Shown piece by piece: positions 47,465-56,124 of a stretch of 64,000 nt of DNA. Position 1 is the stretch's first letter. Every line of letters starts with the position of its first letter. The stretch is from Nitrososphaera sp. (GTDB lineage: Archaea > Thermoproteota > Nitrososphaeria > Nitrososphaerales > Nitrososphaeraceae). A program made the position numbers and the translations under genes. The notes under the pieces were generated by a model, which saw only the letters and a program-made list of their open reading frames with translations, had not been told where the DNA came from and ran no database searches. The DNA lies in the NCBI RefSeq assembly GCF_013388945.1, contig NZ_JACAEH010000004.1, positions 62,001 through 126,000 of the forward strand, given 5' to 3'.

Positions 47465-49195
47465 TTGGGCAAAAACGAGCAGCTTGCAAAGGCTCTCCGT
47501 GACATCGGCTTTCTCACTGAGGTCGAGGACGCTGAAAACGCCCAGTTCAAGTCCAAGGCGTACTACAGGGCTGCTGACAGCGTCGAAAATCTTTCTGCAG
47601 ACGTTGCCGACATTTACAAAAAGGGCGGCGTTGCTGCCCTGCTGGAAATACCGGGCATAGGCAAGGCGATAGGTGAAAAGATAGTGGAGTTCATCAACAA
47701 AGGTGCTATTCACCACCTCGAGGAGCTGAAAAAGCAGATACCGGTGGACGTCGACCAGATGAGCTCCATTGAAGGTATCGGTCCCAAGACGGTCAAGGCC
47801 ATCTACAAAAAGCTGGGCGTGACGGACTTGGCAAGCCTTGAAAGCGCGGCAAAAGAGGGCCGGCTGAAGACCGTCCCGGGCATCTCTGCAAAAAAAGAGC
47901 AGGACATTTTGAAAAAGATAGAGTTTGCGAAAAAGAGCGGAGGCAGGCGCATAATAGGAGAAGTGTGGCCGCTTGCAAAGGGTATAGAGTCGCGGCTCCA
48001 AGAGCTGGACGGAGTTCTGTCAGCCGCGCTCGTCGGTTCTGCCCGGCGCATGAAAGAGACTGTGGGCGACCTTGATTTCTTGGTCGCCGCCAAGGACGCA
48101 GGTTCTGTCATGGACTTTTTCACGAAAATGCAAGAAGTCGAGGAGGTCAAGGGCAGGGGTCCGGCAAAGGCGTTTGTCAGGCTGGAAGGAGGCATCGACG
48201 CCGACGTGCTGGTCGTGCCGGAGGAGAGCTGGGGGTCGGCGCTTCTGTATTTCACCGGAAGCAAGGACCACAACGTGGAGCTGCGCAAGGTTGCCATTGA
48301 CAAAAAGCTGAGGCTCAACGAGTGGGGCCTGTTCGAGGCAGGCACCGAAAAGATGGTTGCCGGCAGGACAGAGGAGCAGGTCTACAGGGCCCTCGGCCTG
48401 CAGTGGATACCGCCTGAGATGCGCGAGAACACGGGCGAGATACAGCTGGCGGCAAAAAACCGGATACCGGGCCTTGTGGAGTACGGCAGCCTAAAAGGCG
48501 ACCTGCAGGTTCACAGTAACAGCACCGACGGCACGGCTACCATAGAAGAGATGGCCCGCGCCGCAAAAGAGTTTGGCCTTGACTACATCGCGCTGACCGA
48601 CCACACCAAGAGCCTTGCAATGGCAGGAGGCCTTGACGGCGGCGAGCTCTTGGAGCAGGCACACGAAATTGCCGAGCTTAACGACAGGCTGGACGGTTTC
48701 CGCGTCCTTGCGTCTGCCGAAGTGAACATCATGAAGGACGGCTCGCTTGACATCCCAAACAACGTGCTTGACAAGCTTGACATCGTGGGCGCGGCTATCC
48801 ACTCTAACTTTAACCTGCCAAAGGAAGAACAGACTGCGCGCCTTGCAAAGGCGGCGGAGAACCCTAGCGTGGACATCATATTCCACCCGACAGGCAGGCT
48901 CATCAACAGGCGCGAGGGCTACCCCGTCGACATTGAAAGGCTGGTGCAGGTTGCCAGAGACACCGGCACCGTCTTGGAGATAGACGCGCACTACAACCGG
49001 CTCGACCTGAAGGACGAGTACGTGAGGCTTGCCGTGGAAAACGGCGTCAAGCTGGTCATAGACTCTGACGCCCACCACCCCGTGCACTTTGCGTTCCTCC
49101 AGTTCGGGATAGGGCAGGCGAGGCGTGGCTGGGCAAAGCCATCAGACGTCCTCAACACGCTTTCGGCAGACAGGCTTCTCAAGGCAATCAAGTAA
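47465..49195 (+). CDS. polX: DNA polymerase X family protein with PHP domain (PolX)
   Basis: A 576-aa repair polymerase with 3'-5' exonuclease-type PHP domain. N-terminal 8-kDa lyase and helix-hairpin-helix motifs (IPGIGKAIGEKI and IEGIGPKTVKAI), then the polymerase palm ALVGSARRMKETVGDLDFLV with D202/D204 and GGIDADVLVV (D245/D247), and the PHP domain from about 345 (DLQVHSNSTDG, ALTDHT, DSDAHH). This is the bacterial/archaeal PolX architecture, used in base-excision repair. Start TTG at 47465. Confidence 0.93.
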   Translation: MGKNEQLAKALRDIGFLTEVEDAENAQFKSKAYYRAADSVENLSADVADIYKKGGVAALLEIPGIGKAIGEKIVEFINKGAIHHLEELKKQIPVDVDQMSSIEGIGPKTVKAIYKKLGVTDLASLESAAKEGRLKTVPGISAKKEQDILKKIEFAKKSGGRRIIGEVWPLAKGIESRLQELDGVLSAALVGSARRMKETVGDLDFLVAAKDAGSVMDFFTKMQEVEEVKGRGPAKAFVRLEGGIDADVLVVPEESWGSALLYFTGSKDHNVELRKVAIDKKLRLNEWGLFEAGTEKMVAGRTEEQVYRALGLQWIPPEMRENTGEIQLAAKNRIPGLVEYGSLKGDLQVHSNSTDGTATIEEMARAAKEFGLDYIALTDHTKSLAMAGGLDGGELLEQAHEIAELNDRLDGFRVLASAEVNIMKDGSLDIPNNVLDKLDIVGAAIHSNFNLPKEEQTARLAKAAENPSVDIIFHPTGRLINRREGYPVDIERLVQVARDTGTVLEIDAHYNRLDLKDEYVRLAVENGVKLVIDSDAHHPVHFAFLQFGIGQARRGWAKPSDVLNTLSADRLLKAIK

Positions 49196-49228
49196 ATCAT
49201 TATATCCCTTCCCACAATACACTAGCCC

Positions 49229-49780
49229 GTGCGCTCAGAGCTCAGAGACGACCGCAGCGCGAGAAAGATCTACCTCGGCGTGTTCTACTTTTGCGCCTTC
49301 GTGATGGCAGCCGTCACGTTCTACGCTCTGTACGCCAGCATCGACGAGTACCAGAGGACCGGCAAGGTTGTGATAGGCGAGGTTCTCGTCGAGACCGAGT
49401 TCCCGTTCCCCGGCCTTGCCAAGCTTGTGACGTACCTGATGATAGTCTCCGTGGTGGGCTGGTACTGCGTTGTCAAGCTCGGTGGCGACAAGGTGAGCAG
49501 CATACCCAAGTGGGCAAAGTCCATCCTGCAGCTGATAGTGCTTGCGATAGCGGTGGTTTCGCTGTACGAGTTTGTCTACAACTTTATGGTCTGGAACTCG
49601 CTCATAACAGCCGACGTGATACAGGGCATATTCAGGTTCGACAGCATCAACGTCGAATACCCTAAGCCCGAGACGCCGTGGAACCTGGTGTTTGCGACCA
49701 AGATGTCGCTTGCCGCGTTTCTGATATCCGCGCACGGCTTTTACACGATGTCAAAGCCGGAGAAAAAGGATCTACAGTAG
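49229..49780 (+). CDS. Hypothetical membrane protein, four TM helices
   Basis: A 183-aa polytopic protein: helices at about 14-36, 65-83, 96-119 and 151-169, with an extracellular loop (TGKVVIGEVLVETEFPFPG) and a charged C-terminal tail. GTG start at 49229. No family recognised, but its size and layout resemble small membrane proteins common in ammonia-oxidising archaea. It is convergent with the flavoprotein gene, with an 9-bp overlap at the stops. Confidence 0.6.
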   Translation: MRSELRDDRSARKIYLGVFYFCAFVMAAVTFYALYASIDEYQRTGKVVIGEVLVETEFPFPGLAKLVTYLMIVSVVGWYCVVKLGGDKVSSIPKWAKSILQLIVLAIAVVSLYEFVYNFMVWNSLITADVIQGIFRFDSINVEYPKPETPWNLVFATKMSLAAFLISAHGFYTMSKPEKKDLQ

Positions 49781-50926
49781 CCACTCTTTCAGCCGGCTGC
49801 GCTCAAACTCGTGTTTCTTCTCAAAGTACTTTTCTGCAGGCGCGTCGAGCTTGAACGCGGGCCCGGCGGAATTGTAAAAGTCGGCCTCCACGTAGCCGGC
49901 CGTCCTGTTGCCTGCCTCTACGTAGCAGTACCCCTGCCCGTTGTATGCGGCCTGCGGCTTTTGGCCTGCTATCTCGTCTGTTATCTCCTGCGCGACGACC
50001 TTGGCCTCGCCCTCTGCAAAGATGCCGGCCTTGGGCATCGCAAGCTGGCCCATCTTTATCTCCGTCACGTCGCCTATCGCAAAGACGTTTTCAAACTGCG
50101 TCCGCAATGTTTCTCTGTCGACGGCTATCCATTCGGCTGCAAGGCCGGAGCTCTTGATGACGTCAGGAGCCCTGTGCTGCGGTATTCCTATGAGCACGTC
50201 GAATTTTTCACGCCTGCCATTTTCAAACTCTACCTCGCCGTCCCTCACAACCTTTGGCTTGCAGTTTGGCGAAAACTTGATGCCGAATTTTCCTATCATC
50301 TCCACCACGTCGGCGCTCACCTTTGGGCCGGCGACCGGCAGCGCGATGGGCGACGGCGCAAAGACTTCAAGATCTATCGCCTTCCTCGTCCCGTTATTTT
50401 CAAGCATGTCGCTTATCATCATGGCAGCCTCGTAGGGCGCTGGCGGGCACTTGTAGGGCGCGCCCATTATCGAGATTGCCACCTTGCCCTTCCTTAGCGC
50501 CAACAGTTTTTCCCGGAGCCCGGGCACCTGCTTTGAGTCGTAGAGGTTGAACCCCCTCCCCTCAAAGCCTTCCACCCTCTCCGGCGCAAGCTCTGTCCCG
50601 AGCGCGACAACAAGGTAGTCGTATTCGAGCCACCCGTGCCCCTTTACCTGCACGCGCTTTTTTGCCACCTCTATCTTTGTTATCTCGTCGTTCAGGTACT
50701 CGATGCCCTTGGCGTTGAGGCTTGAAAGCGGGGTCTGCGATTCTTCCAGATTCCTGGTGCCGTTGAGCACCCATAGCTTGACCAGCCCCATCATGAACGA
50801 CTTTTTCCTGTCGATGATTATTATCCTGTGTTCCTGCCCCAGGTTCTTGCGAAGTGTGTTTGCACATGCAAGGCCGCCAAAGCCGGCCCCAAGTATCAAT
50901 ATCCGCTTGCCCACAGTTCCAGACAC
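49772..50926 (-). CDS. FAD-dependent oxidoreductase (SQR/type II NADH dehydrogenase-like)
   Basis: A 384-aa flavoprotein. FAD-binding Rossmann motif ILILGAGFGGLACANTL at the N terminus, GTELAP (second glycine-rich segment), and NVFAIGDVTEIKMGQLAMPKAGIFAEGEA at the C terminus are typical of the sulfide:quinone oxidoreductase, flavocytochrome c and NDH-2 group. The Cys pair required for sulfide oxidation is not evident, so NAD(P)H or other quinone reduction is possible. The frame extends to 51154 without meaningful sequence; GTG at 50926 is the likely start. Confidence 0.82.
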   Translation of the reverse strand: MSGTVGKRILILGAGFGGLACANTLRKNLGQEHRIIIIDRKKSFMMGLVKLWVLNGTRNLEESQTPLSSLNAKGIEYLNDEITKIEVAKKRVQVKGHGWLEYDYLVVALGTELAPERVEGFEGRGFNLYDSKQVPGLREKLLALRKGKVAISIMGAPYKCPPAPYEAAMMISDMLENNGTRKAIDLEVFAPSPIALPVAGPKVSADVVEMIGKFGIKFSPNCKPKVVRDGEVEFENGRREKFDVLIGIPQHRAPDVIKSSGLAAEWIAVDRETLRTQFENVFAIGDVTEIKMGQLAMPKAGIFAEGEAKVVAQEITDEIAGQKPQAAYNGQGYCYVEAGNRTAGYVEADFYNSAGPAFKLDAPAEKYFEKKHEFERSRLKEWLL

Positions 50927-50952
50927 AAGATACAGAGTAAAAAGTCTAGTGG

Positions 50953-51693
50953 CTAGCGTTCCTGCGGCGTGGGCCGGAGCATTATCTCGTTGACGTTCAT
51001 GTGCGGGGGCGACTCGACGGCAAAGAGAATGGCGCTTGCGATGTCCTCGGCCTTGAGCGTCACCGCCTGCTTTGTGGACTCGACGAACTTGGCAAGAGAC
51101 TCGTCGGTTATGGTGTCGTTCAGCTCTGTATCCACCACGCCGGGCTCGATGCACGTGACGCGTATGTTAGAGCGCGTGCTGAACTCCTGCCTGAGCCCTT
51201 CTGAAAAGGCTGTGACTGCGTGCTTGGTCGCGCAGTAGACGCTCCCTGAGGGGAACACCACCCTGCCTGCTATCGACGACATGTTGACGATGTGGCCCGA
51301 TTTCCTGGCAAGCATGTGCGGAATTGCGGCAGCTGTGCAGTAGATGACGCCCTTTAGGTTGACATCTATCATCTGGTCCCACTCGGCGACCTTGAGCTTT
51401 TTGAAAAACGAAAGTGGCATGAGGCCTGCGTTGTTGACAAGTATGTCGACTGAACCCCATTTGCCGACCGCGGCCTCTACAAAGGCGTCGCACTCGGCCT
51501 TTTTGGTGACGTCAAGCTTCATCACTATCGCCTCGCCACCGGCCTTCTCTATCTCCTGCTTTAGTGCATCAAGCCTGTCCGTGCGCCTTGCGCCCGCAGC
51601 GACCTTGGCGCCTGCGCGAGAAAGCGCAAGCGCAGTCGCGTAGCCTATGCCGCTGCTTGCCCCCGTGACCAGCGCGACCTTGCCCTTTATCAT
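50953..51693 (-). CDS. Short-chain dehydrogenase/reductase
   Basis: A 246-aa classical SDR: KVALVTGASSGIGYATALAL (TGxxxGxG), NNAGLMPLS, and the catalytic Ser-Tyr-Lys in NMSSIAGRVVFPSGSVYCATKHA. The Tyr/Lys pair is present as YCATK. Substrate not determined; NADP(H) or NAD(H) use not clear. ATG at 51693; the longer frame is spurious. Separated by 26 bp from the downstream flavoprotein gene. Confidence 0.88.
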   Translation of the reverse strand: MIKGKVALVTGASSGIGYATALALSRAGAKVAAGARRTDRLDALKQEIEKAGGEAIVMKLDVTKKAECDAFVEAAVGKWGSVDILVNNAGLMPLSFFKKLKVAEWDQMIDVNLKGVIYCTAAAIPHMLARKSGHIVNMSSIAGRVVFPSGSVYCATKHAVTAFSEGLRQEFSTRSNIRVTCIEPGVVDTELNDTITDESLAKFVESTKQAVTLKAEDIASAILFAVESPPHMNVNEIMLRPTPQER

Positions 51694-51767
51694 GGCCGTA
51701 CGGATTTGCTTGCGCCGTAATATTCTTTTGCAACGCTTAAGTACTGAAGAGCCGATTACTTCTCTCG

Positions 51768-51953
51768 ATGGATCTGGACGACGGCGACGAGCTGGCCTAC
51801 CTCTGGACAAAGGTCAAGTTCGTGCAAAAGTACATGAGCGCCAACAACTGCTCTTTTGACGTGGCAGAAAAAGAGTTCCGCCGGTGGATAGACGGGCTCA
51901 TGGACAGCAGGATAGAGCTTTCAAACCGCATGCTGAACTCGTCGAATATTTGA
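51768..51953 (+). CDS. Small hypothetical protein
   Basis: A 61-aa protein, strongly acidic at the N terminus (MDLDDGDEL) then amphipathic helices (YLWTKVKFVQKYMSAN, FDVAEKEFRRWIDGLMDSR). Could be a small regulatory or partner protein. No family known to me. It sits between an SDR and a membrane-protein gene pointing the other way. Confidence 0.45.
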   Translation: MDLDDGDELAYLWTKVKFVQKYMSANNCSFDVAEKEFRRWIDGLMDSRIELSNRMLNSSNI

Positions 51954-51970
51954 AAAAACAGCTGCCCGGA

Positions 51971-52552
51971 TTACCCGAGCAGCTCCCTTGAAGATGTCCC
52001 GAGCCTCCCGAGGAACCCGAGCACGCAGCCAAAAAGGATGTGCATGGCAAGCGCGCCGGCCACAATCGTGCCTGACAGTTCTACGAGCCTTGCTGCAAGC
52101 TGGGCACTTGATATCTCTGCAAGCTGGCCGGCAATAGTAAAGTCTGCAGATGTGGCTCCCTGCGCCATCGCCTGGAGCATCGGCAGAATAACGCCAAAGT
52201 GCAGCGGCAAGAACAGCACCGCCCACACCACGGCGCCTGTCATCGGCCCCGTCGCCAGGCCCTTGAAGACCGAGCTTATGTAGAGTGCCCTCACGCGGTC
52301 TGAGATTGTCATGTAGATGATGCCAATCACGGTGGCAGTCACCATGTGCATGACAAAGCCTACGTAGACGTCGGTTGCAGGGCCCTGGCCGAGGGCCATG
52401 CCTATCACCTTGTAGAACGTGCCCGGCGGGGTCAAAAGCGCCGAGTCGATTGCAAGGAACACGCCAAATATCGCCCACGCTGCCGCCTGGCCTGCCACTA
52501 TCCCTGACTTGACCGAGTCCCTGATTGGTGCGACTTTGCGCATTGACTGCAT
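51971..52552 (-). CDS. Hypothetical membrane protein, about five TM helices
   Basis: A 193-aa polytopic protein from ATG 52552: helices start with SGIVAGQAAAWAIFGVFLAI, then VYVGFVMHMVTATVIGIIYM, LATGPMTGAVVWAVLFLPLHFGV and a C-terminal IVAGALAMHILFGCVLGFLG. Gly/Ala-rich helices without motifs of known transporters. Function unknown. Convergent with the 61-aa gene. Confidence 0.6.
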   Translation of the reverse strand: MQSMRKVAPIRDSVKSGIVAGQAAAWAIFGVFLAIDSALLTPPGTFYKVIGMALGQGPATDVYVGFVMHMVTATVIGIIYMTISDRVRALYISSVFKGLATGPMTGAVVWAVLFLPLHFGVILPMLQAMAQGATSADFTIAGQLAEISSAQLAARLVELSGTIVAGALAMHILFGCVLGFLGRLGTSSRELLG

Positions 52553-52666
52553 GGCGTTACTATCGCACTCCAGATATTTACGGGATCGATCAGGATATTT
52601 GCAAAGCTTTTGGAAAACGGCGACGCTATTCAAGAACGTGCAAAACTAGATCTGAAAAGCTGAAAT

Positions 52667-52948
52667 TTATGCGCTCTGCGGCTCGGCCTTTAATTTTTGC
52701 TTCCGGGCCATGAAGAGCAACAGCGCGCCAAACATGGCAAGGATTATCGCTATCCCTTGCGCGCCTCCAAGTGGAATCAGCGCAAAGTACGCCGCCGCAA
52801 ACGCAAAGCACACGGCTGCCTGGATTATGTAGGTGTAAAGCTGCTTCATGCCGGTCTTTTTTGCGGCAAGCCCAACTGCGAAAAACGCCGCCGTCGGGTA
52901 GACCGTGTACAGCACAAAGTCAATGATGTCGACGCCGTTGTGCGACAA
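52667..52948 (-). CDS. Small membrane protein, three TM helices
   Basis: A 93-aa protein with helices at about 7-26, 38-58 and 62-82 and a short basic tail (ARKQKLKAEPQSA). The loop AKKTGMKQL between helices 1 and 2 is basic. No family recognised. Lies 33 bp downstream of the GINS gene on the same strand. Confidence 0.55.
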   Translation of the reverse strand: MSHNGVDIIDFVLYTVYPTAAFFAVGLAAKKTGMKQLYTYIIQAAVCFAFAAAYFALIPLGGAQGIAIILAMFGALLLFMARKQKLKAEPQSA

Positions 52949-52981
52949 GCGTGCTGCATTACTCTTTATCGGTATTTAATT

Positions 52982-53548
52982 TTACAGATGGGCGTGCACC
53001 TGGACTGCCACGCCGGCCTCGACAAGCGAGCGGGCGTTCTCTAAAGGAAGGGTGGCGACGTTTTCCTGCTGGAAGGGGCCGTATTTGGTCATGTCGACTC
53101 CGATGAACTGCTCCATCGGCCTTACAAAGCGCACTATGATGCGCTTTTCGCGCATCCTTGCAGATATTGCCTCGAGCACCTTGGGCCTGCCCCTGCTTGC
53201 GGCCTCGACGACTTCTTCCATGCGGCTTGCAGACTCGTTCTTGCCGTCAAGCACATACTTTTCCTCGTCGGTGAGCCTTGAATAGTCTAGCTGCTCGGCG
53301 CCTGACTGGGCCTTTCTCTGCCTGACTTCCACTAAAAGCCGCGCGGACGACGACATCAGCTCCACTATCCTGTCGCGCACCTTGGCTTCCATCCCTTCAA
53401 AGCCCTGGCCCTTCAGGCTGCCAAGCGACGACGCTATCTTTTGGTAGATGTCCGGCTCGACTTCCTGCAGGCCGGAAGACTCGACTTCCCGGCGCAAGAG
53501 CTCGCCTACATCCTTCAGAGAAATGCCGCCGTCATTTTGTTCACTCAA
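52982..53548 (-). CDS. GINS complex subunit (Gins15/51-like)
   Basis: A 188-aa replication protein. The first part is a helical A-domain (VRDRIVELMSSSARLLVEVRQRKAQ and SRLTDEEKYVLDG), the end a small B-domain: RFVRPMEQFIGVDMTKYGPFQQENVATLPLENARSLVEAGVAVQV. A-then-B order and the FIGVD..YGPF..VATLP signature mark the archaeal Gins51/Gins15 subunit, which joins MCM and Cdc45/GAN in the replicative helicase. It is divergent from glnA. Confidence 0.85.
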   Translation of the reverse strand: MSEQNDGGISLKDVGELLRREVESSGLQEVEPDIYQKIASSLGSLKGQGFEGMEAKVRDRIVELMSSSARLLVEVRQRKAQSGAEQLDYSRLTDEEKYVLDGKNESASRMEEVVEAASRGRPKVLEAISARMREKRIIVRFVRPMEQFIGVDMTKYGPFQQENVATLPLENARSLVEAGVAVQVHAHL

Positions 53549-53587
53549 TTTTTTTCCCTGCGAATAACCTTAAAGTAGAGGGTTTCC

Positions 53588-55084
53588 GTGTCCTACTGCG
53601 AGAGGTTAGCCAGGTTGCCTTATAAACTGATTGACGGAAGAATCGTGCCGCTTACATTCACAGCCCCGGAAGTAATGCGCCGGCTCAAGGACGACGACAT
53701 CAAGTTCATCGACCTCCAGTTTACCGGGCTCTTTGGCAGGTTCCACCACACGACGATGGACGCCAAGATGTTCCGCATAGAAGACTTTGAGGACGGCCTG
53801 CCCAAGGTGGACGGCTCGTCCATCAGGGGCTTTACCGAAATCCACGAGTCTGACCTAATAATAAGGCCCGACCCTGCTACCTATGCAATAATACCGTGGA
53901 TAGAGCCGGAGCACAAGACTGCAAGGCTCATCTGCGACATACTGAGCGGCGGCGCAGAACGCGACGTGTTTCCCCGCGACCCGAGGGGCCTTGCGAGAAA
54001 GGCCGAGCGCTACACCGCAGAGCAGGGGTACGACACGTCGTACTGGGGGCCCGAAGTAGAGTTTTTCGTGTTTGACAAGATAGAGGTCAACACCATGACG
54101 CCGTACCAGGGGCAGAGCTACCACATCACCTCGAAAGAAGCCCCGTGGTCTACAGACAACGTCGGCTACGCGCTCAGGCTGAAAGAGGGCTACCTGCCAA
54201 GCGCGCCGGGCGACACGCTCATGGAATACCGAAACGAGTGCGTTGACGCGCTTGCAAACAACTTTGGCATTGTCTGCGACGCGCACCACCACGAGGTCGC
54301 AACCGCAGGCCAGTGCGAGATAGACATCCGCTTTGACACTCTGACAAACGCTGCCGACGGCGTGCAGAGCTACAAGTACATCGTGAAAAACATAGCGAAA
54401 AAGAGGAACATGATAGCGACGATGATGCCAAAGCCCATTGCACTTGACAACGGTTCCGGCATGCACGTCAACGTCAGCCTCTGGAACAAGGGCAAGAACC
54501 TGTTCTACGACCCAGACGACGACTATGCGGAGCTGTCGCAGACGGGGCGGTATTTCGGCGGAGGCATAATGGAGCACGCGCAGGCCCTTGCCGCAATAAT
54601 CGCGCCCACTACAAACTCGTACCGCAGGCTCGTGCCCGGGTACGAGGCGCCGGTCTACGTGGCGTGGAGCACCGGCAACAGGTCCGCGATCATCAGGATA
54701 CCGGCCCACTACAAGGGCAAAAAGTTTGCAAACATGAAGCGCATAGAGTTCCGCGCGCCTGACCCGTCGTGCAACCCGTACCTTGCGTTCTCGGCCATCA
54801 TGGCCGCCGGCCTTGACGGAATCAAGAAAAAGCGCGACATGGGCGAGCCGGTCAAGGAGGACATATTCAAGATGAGTCCAAAGCGCAGGCGCGAGCTTGG
54901 GATAAAGCAGCTGCCCGCGTCGTTGCGCGACGCGTACGAGGCGCTTGACAGCGACAACGCGTTCTTAAAGCCGGTGTTCGACGACCTGACGATAGAAAAG
55001 ATAATCGAGCACGCGCATGCAGAGCACGTGGAGGTCACCGTGAGGCCGCACCCCCACGAGTTCTCGATGTACGCCGATGTCTAG
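53588..55084 (+). CDS. glnA: Glutamine synthetase (type I)
   Basis: Assimilates ammonia by ATP-dependent amidation of glutamate; central for a nitrogen-oxidising cell. The 498-aa protein has the N-terminal beta-grasp (FIDLQFTGLFGRFHHTTMDAK), DGSSIRGF, the metal site GPEVEFFVFD, DAHHHEVATAGQCEIDIRF, and NGSGMHVN (LDNGSGMHVNVSLW) and RNRSA-like NRSAIIRIP. GTG start at 53588. Adenylylation site Tyr is not obvious at the C terminus. Monocistronic. Confidence 0.95.
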   Translation: MSYCERLARLPYKLIDGRIVPLTFTAPEVMRRLKDDDIKFIDLQFTGLFGRFHHTTMDAKMFRIEDFEDGLPKVDGSSIRGFTEIHESDLIIRPDPATYAIIPWIEPEHKTARLICDILSGGAERDVFPRDPRGLARKAERYTAEQGYDTSYWGPEVEFFVFDKIEVNTMTPYQGQSYHITSKEAPWSTDNVGYALRLKEGYLPSAPGDTLMEYRNECVDALANNFGIVCDAHHHEVATAGQCEIDIRFDTLTNAADGVQSYKYIVKNIAKKRNMIATMMPKPIALDNGSGMHVNVSLWNKGKNLFYDPDDDYAELSQTGRYFGGGIMEHAQALAAIIAPTTNSYRRLVPGYEAPVYVAWSTGNRSAIIRIPAHYKGKKFANMKRIEFRAPDPSCNPYLAFSAIMAAGLDGIKKKRDMGEPVKEDIFKMSPKRRRELGIKQLPASLRDAYEALDSDNAFLKPVFDDLTIEKIIEHAHAEHVEVTVRPHPHEFSMYADV

Positions 55085-55332
55085 TACTTCCACTCGCCGG
55101 CGATGCCGTTCCACCACGACCGGTAGGGACGCGCGTCGGCGCCTATCTCGCCCTGTATGCGGTTCTCTATCGCAAAGAACATGTTCTCCATAGCGTCCGC
55201 GCCGCCGTCGGCTGCAAGCTCTTTTCCTATCTCGACGACCCTGCTTTTCCTTGCTGCAAGCTCGCGCGATTCTGGCTGCTGTATGCACCGCGTCAGGAGA
55301 TCGTACAGCTCTTCTTCAAGCCCGGCATCCAT
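55081..55332 (-). CDS. Small conserved hypothetical protein
   Basis: An 83-aa acidic helical protein (LEEELYDLLTRCIQQPESRELAARKSRVVEIGKELAADGG) ending with a Trp-rich tail (YRSWWNGIAGEWKY). No known family. TGATG overlap with the parvulin gene upstream suggests a two-gene operon; its stop overlaps glnA stop by 4 bp. Confidence 0.6.
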   Translation of the reverse strand: MDAGLEEELYDLLTRCIQQPESRELAARKSRVVEIGKELAADGGADAMENMFFAIENRIQGEIGADARPYRSWWNGIAGEWKY

Positions 55333-55610
55333 CAGTCAACCCTCTTGATTATGTGGTATCCAAATTCCGTTTTCACCGGCTCTGACATCTGGCCCTTTTC
55401 GAGCTTGAACGCGGCGTTTTCAAACGGCTTGACCATCATGCCTCTTGTAAAGTAGCCGAGGTCGCCCCCGCGCTTGCCCGATCCCCTGTCGATTGAAAGC
55501 TCCTGCGCAAGCTTGGAGAAGCTCTCGCCCTTTTTCAGCCTCTCGAGTATGGCAAGGGCCTCGCTCTGCTTCTGCACCAGTATGTGCGAGCACTTGATCT
55601 TGTTTGACAT
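55332..55610 (-). CDS. Parvulin-type peptidyl-prolyl isomerase
   Basis: A 92-aa single-domain parvulin: KIKCSHILVQKQSEALAILERLKKGESFSKLAQELSIDRGSGKRGGDLGYFTRGMMVKPFENAAFKLEKGQMSEPVKTEFGYHIIKRV is the complete fold, with C7/H9 and the final His of YHIIK at catalytic positions. Stand-alone parvulins are known in this archaeal group (for example CsPinA of Cenarchaeum). ATG at 55610; the longer frame has no coding features. Confidence 0.92.
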   Translation of the reverse strand: MSNKIKCSHILVQKQSEALAILERLKKGESFSKLAQELSIDRGSGKRGGDLGYFTRGMMVKPFENAAFKLEKGQMSEPVKTEFGYHIIKRVD

Positions 55611-55688
55611 TGCAAGGATTGAAACGGTGCATGAATTAACCTTTGCTGGCCCGAAACTGTGATATAAGCGCCAAAAGATGTGCCTGTG

Positions 55689-55982
55689 ATGTCCGACGAC
55701 ACGGAAGCCGCCGGCCCCATACCCTTCCCGACCCTCACCATCCTCTATGTCCCCGTCGAGGCCGCGTCGGTGGTAGAAGACGTGAGCCAGAAATATCCAA
55801 ACATCACCGTCGAGGAGTGCGTCGGCTTTTTCCACGGCGGCCAGAGAAACTACAAGAAGGTGACTATTTGGAGTCAGGGCATAGATAGTTTGTGGATGGA
55901 CGCAGTTATTGCAAGGACAAAGGAGCTTGGCGGCGTCGAGTTTGTCACGGTAGTGTCTGGCGGCATGATGCACATATTGTGA
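55689..55982 (+). CDS. Small conserved hypothetical protein
   Basis: A 97-aa protein: FPTLTILYVPVEAASVVEDVSQKYPNITVEECVGFF, then YKKVTIWSQGIDSLWMDAVIARTKELGGVEFVTVV; alternating strands and helices suggest a ferredoxin-like or Rossmann-like mini-fold. No motif known. A GTG at 55680 would add 3 residues. A mini zinc-ribbon gene starts 25 bp downstream. Confidence 0.6.
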   Translation: MSDDTEAAGPIPFPTLTILYVPVEAASVVEDVSQKYPNITVEECVGFFHGGQRNYKKVTIWSQGIDSLWMDAVIARTKELGGVEFVTVVSGGMMHIL

Positions 55983-56007
55983 AATACGGGAGCTGCGTAT
56001 CTAGTGC

Positions 56008-56124
56008 ATGGAAGAGATAAAGCGCTGCCCGATATGCGGCTGTACGGAGCACAGGCTTGTTGGCTGCCACAGGCACTGGGGAAAGCACAAGCAGGGCCCT
56101 GACGGCCGCTGCGTGGCTACTTGA
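56008..56124 (+). CDS. Mini zinc-ribbon protein, 38 aa
   Basis: ATG 56008 to TGA 56122-56124. The product MEEIKRCPICGCTEHRLVGC is followed by HRHWGKHKQGPDGRCVAT, with a CPICGC knuckle and further Cys/His (C7, C10, C12, H15, C20, H21, H23, H27, C35) that could bind zinc. Too short for default gene finding. Its 3' end overlaps the convergent HD gene by 8 bp. Coding status is inferred from the regular Cys/His spacing. Confidence 0.5.
   Translation: MEEIKRCPICGCTEHRLVGCHRHWGKHKQGPDGRCVAT

Noticed and set aside
47420-48001. Minus-strand ORF of 193 aa opposite polX
   Set aside because: Cys/Leu/Phe-rich composition without domain; it mirrors the conserved PolX frame and starts inside its coding region.
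48521-48536. Loss of the first PHP-domain His in PolX (DLQVHS rather than DLHxHS)
   Set aside because: The Gln form is, to my recollection, common among PolX-type PHP domains, so it is not evidence of inactivation.
53855-54709. Minus-strand ORF of 284 aa inside glnA
   Set aside because: Antisense to glutamine synthetase, with His/Val/Arg-rich shadow composition.
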